Assembly: GCA_963580285.1 (NCBI GenBank)
Contig: OY757015.1
Location: 131,564,717-131,628,716, forward strand
Length of the DNA: 64,000 bases
Reading direction: 5' to 3'
Source: Lucinisca nassula
Taxonomy: Eukaryota; Mollusca; Bivalvia; Lucinida; Lucinidae
Shown here: in pieces, positions 62,679 to 64,000 of the stretch
Layout: the number at the start of each line of letters is the position of its first letter
How positions within the stretch are numbered: position 1 is the stretch's first letter
Position numbers and translations under genes: made by a program
The notes under the pieces: model-generated
Seen by the model: the letters and a program-made list of their open reading frames with translations, nothing else
Told to the model about the DNA's origin: nothing
Database searches by the model: none

Positions 62679-62944
62679 TATAGTAAAACTGGGATTTACA
62701 GGGGTAAACCTTATTTTTCATATTTCTGCTCTTAAATATAGATTGTGGTTATTTTTCTTGTTTCTGCTCAAAATATAGATTGTGGGTACTCGTTAGCCTC
62801 GATGAGGCGGTTCTAACGAGTACCCTCTGCTCGAAAATATAGATTATGGGTACTCGTTAGAACCGCCTCGATGATGCGGTTCTAGCAAGTACCCACAATC
62901 TATATTTTGAGTAGAAATAAGACTAGAAATGCGTCCATAGGACA

Positions 62945-63744
62945 CGGATGCCCCCGCCTGAAAATATGTCTAGGTTCGTATTCATCCATTGATAGTTATT
63001 GACCGTGTTGGTTTTGGCCCTTTTTTCACATTTGACCTCTAAGTATGACCTTGACCTTAGTTTTGCATGAAGTTGTAAGGACCTTGGTTTTGCATGATGG
63101 CCAACATTTCTGCCAAGTAATTTCAAAATCCATCCAGAGATAAGAAAGTTATTGACTGTGTTTAAGTTTCGGACCATTTTTTTACCTTTGACCTCTAAGT
63201 ATGACCTTGACCTTGGAGGTACGGATCTGGGTTTGCACGTGACACATTGTCTCATGATGGTTAACATTTCTTCAAAGTAATTTTAAAATCCATCCAGAAA
63301 TTAGTAAGTTATTGACTGTGTTTAAGTTTCGGACCCTTTTTTTGACCTTTGACCTCTAAGGATGACCTTGACCTTGGAGGTATGAACCTGGGTTTTACAC
63401 GTGACATATTGTCTCATGATGGTTAACATTTCTACAAATAAATTTCAAAATCCATCCAGAAATAAGAAAGTTATTGACTGCGTTTAAGTTTCGGATCCTT
63501 TTTTTGAGCTTTGACCTCTAAGTATGACCTTGACCTTGGAGGTACGAACCTGGGTTTTGCACAAGACACGGCGTCTCATGATGGTTAACATTTCTGTCAA
63601 GTATTTTCAAAATCCATCAAGAAATAAAGAAGTTATTGACCGCGTTTAAGTTTCGGACGCACGGACGGACGAACGGACGGACGGACGGTCGGACAGGGGC
63701 AACGCTATATGCGCTTTCCACCATTCTTCGAATGGCGGGGGCAT
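62945..63744 (-). mobile_element. Hairpin-headed tandem-array element 7 (161-bp units)
   Basis: On the minus strand: hairpin ATGCCCCCGCCATTC-GAA-GAATGG... (63744-63709), a ggtccg/cgtccgtccgtcc spacer (63700-63655), then about four units of 160-162 bp (tttaagtttcgga at 63161, 63321, 63483, 63645) containing tgacctttgacctctaagta. An inverted atgcccccgcc at 62949 closes the other end. Nested in the family-C element. Confidence 0.8.
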
Positions 63745-63832
63745 AAAAAATAAACCATTTTCCATCTGAAAATTTTCGTTTTTCGGCGGTAAAGTTTACA
63801 TTGTATTTGTGTAGGCGTGTTTTCGTTATGTG

Positions 63833-64000
63833 ATGTCCTGCTGAAAGCGACATACCCTACCTTTGCAAATAGGGCAGATCGAAATCTGGTGGCTTTGGGT
63901 GATTACACCTGATCAGGGTTTAAACTGTATTTCATGCAGCTTGTGAACTGAACGAAAACATTTTTACAAGTAATTTGATAGGTTGATAATCATAAAATGG
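63833..64000. other. Unassigned right edge with a weak D-MITE trace
   Basis: ctttgcaaatagggcagatc, cctgatcagggtttaaactg and aatttgataggttgataatc echo the flanks of D-hairpin MITEs. The window ends here. Confidence 0.35.

Larger units (their letters stand above)
60709..63832. mobile_element. Family-C MITE (copy 16) split in three parts by two insertions
   Basis: Part 1 60709-60765 (catcacgaaaacatgtctat ... cccacttttatata), part 2 62679-62925 (tagtaaaactgggatttaca ... gagtagaaataag, with a doubled central hairpin), part 3 63749-63832 (ccatctgaaaattttcg ... taggcgtgttttcgttatg). Together they give one ~390-bp C element enlarged by the hairpin doubling. Confidence 0.8.

Overview
This window looks like a gene-poor, repeat-saturated piece of an animal nuclear genome, most likely from a bivalve mollusc. 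The support is the density of short interspersed elements ending in the (G)ACGTTAAAC-plus-short-tail signature common in molluscan DNA, the hairpin/GTCCG/tandem-array elements usual in bivalve assemblies, and decayed non-LTR, Ty3/gypsy, Tc1 and mariner coding relics. No rRNA operon, CRISPR array, bacterial operon or intact transposase or polymerase was found. The species call is inference from sequence style.

The best host-gene candidate is a first coding exon on the minus strand (4744-4915). It starts with a SNAG-type repression motif (MPKTFLIRK) and ends at a consensus splice donor, as in Ovo/Snail/Scratch/Gfi-type C2H2 zinc-finger regulators. No zinc-finger exon lies between it and the left edge, so the rest of such a gene would be beyond position 1. 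Two weaker promoter or first-exon candidates are at 24100-24150 (minus) and 55882-55920 (plus).

Layout. 1-4.1 kb: fold-back element, tandem repeats and two hairpin-headed arrays. 4.1-6.5 kb: the SNAG exon, unassigned DNA and CRE-like sites. 6.5-9.2 kb: a cluster of family-A SINE-like copies. 10.2-17.2 kb: four LINE relics and a 150-bp minisatellite element. 17.9-19.9 kb: a dead Ty3/gypsy pol. 21-28.5 kb: MITEs, a 22-bp palindrome array and a heavily nested element. 28.5-39.7 kb: MITEs, SINEs and composite acgcataatg elements. 40.5-45.5 kb: two large tandem-array elements. 48.9-51.4 kb: two LINE relics. 51.7-54.6 kb: more arrays and MITEs. 55-60.4 kb: candidate exon, MITEs and a second 22-bp palindrome array. 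60.7-63.8 kb: one 280-bp MITE split by a Tc1 transposon and a minisatellite element.

Three themes stand out. (1) Elements are nested inside elements, often with readable target-site duplications, so their order of arrival can be read. (2) About ten elements share one architecture although their sequences differ: terminal hairpin (often with a GAA-type loop), GTCCG-like spacer, then mostly 120-190-bp tandem units. (3) Two distant arrays use the same 22-bp frame, but their palindromic arms differ by paired, compensating changes. Family letters (A, C, D and so on) are labels for this window only. For families A, X, M and Z, strand is that of the presumed RNA (3' tail or tRNA-like head).
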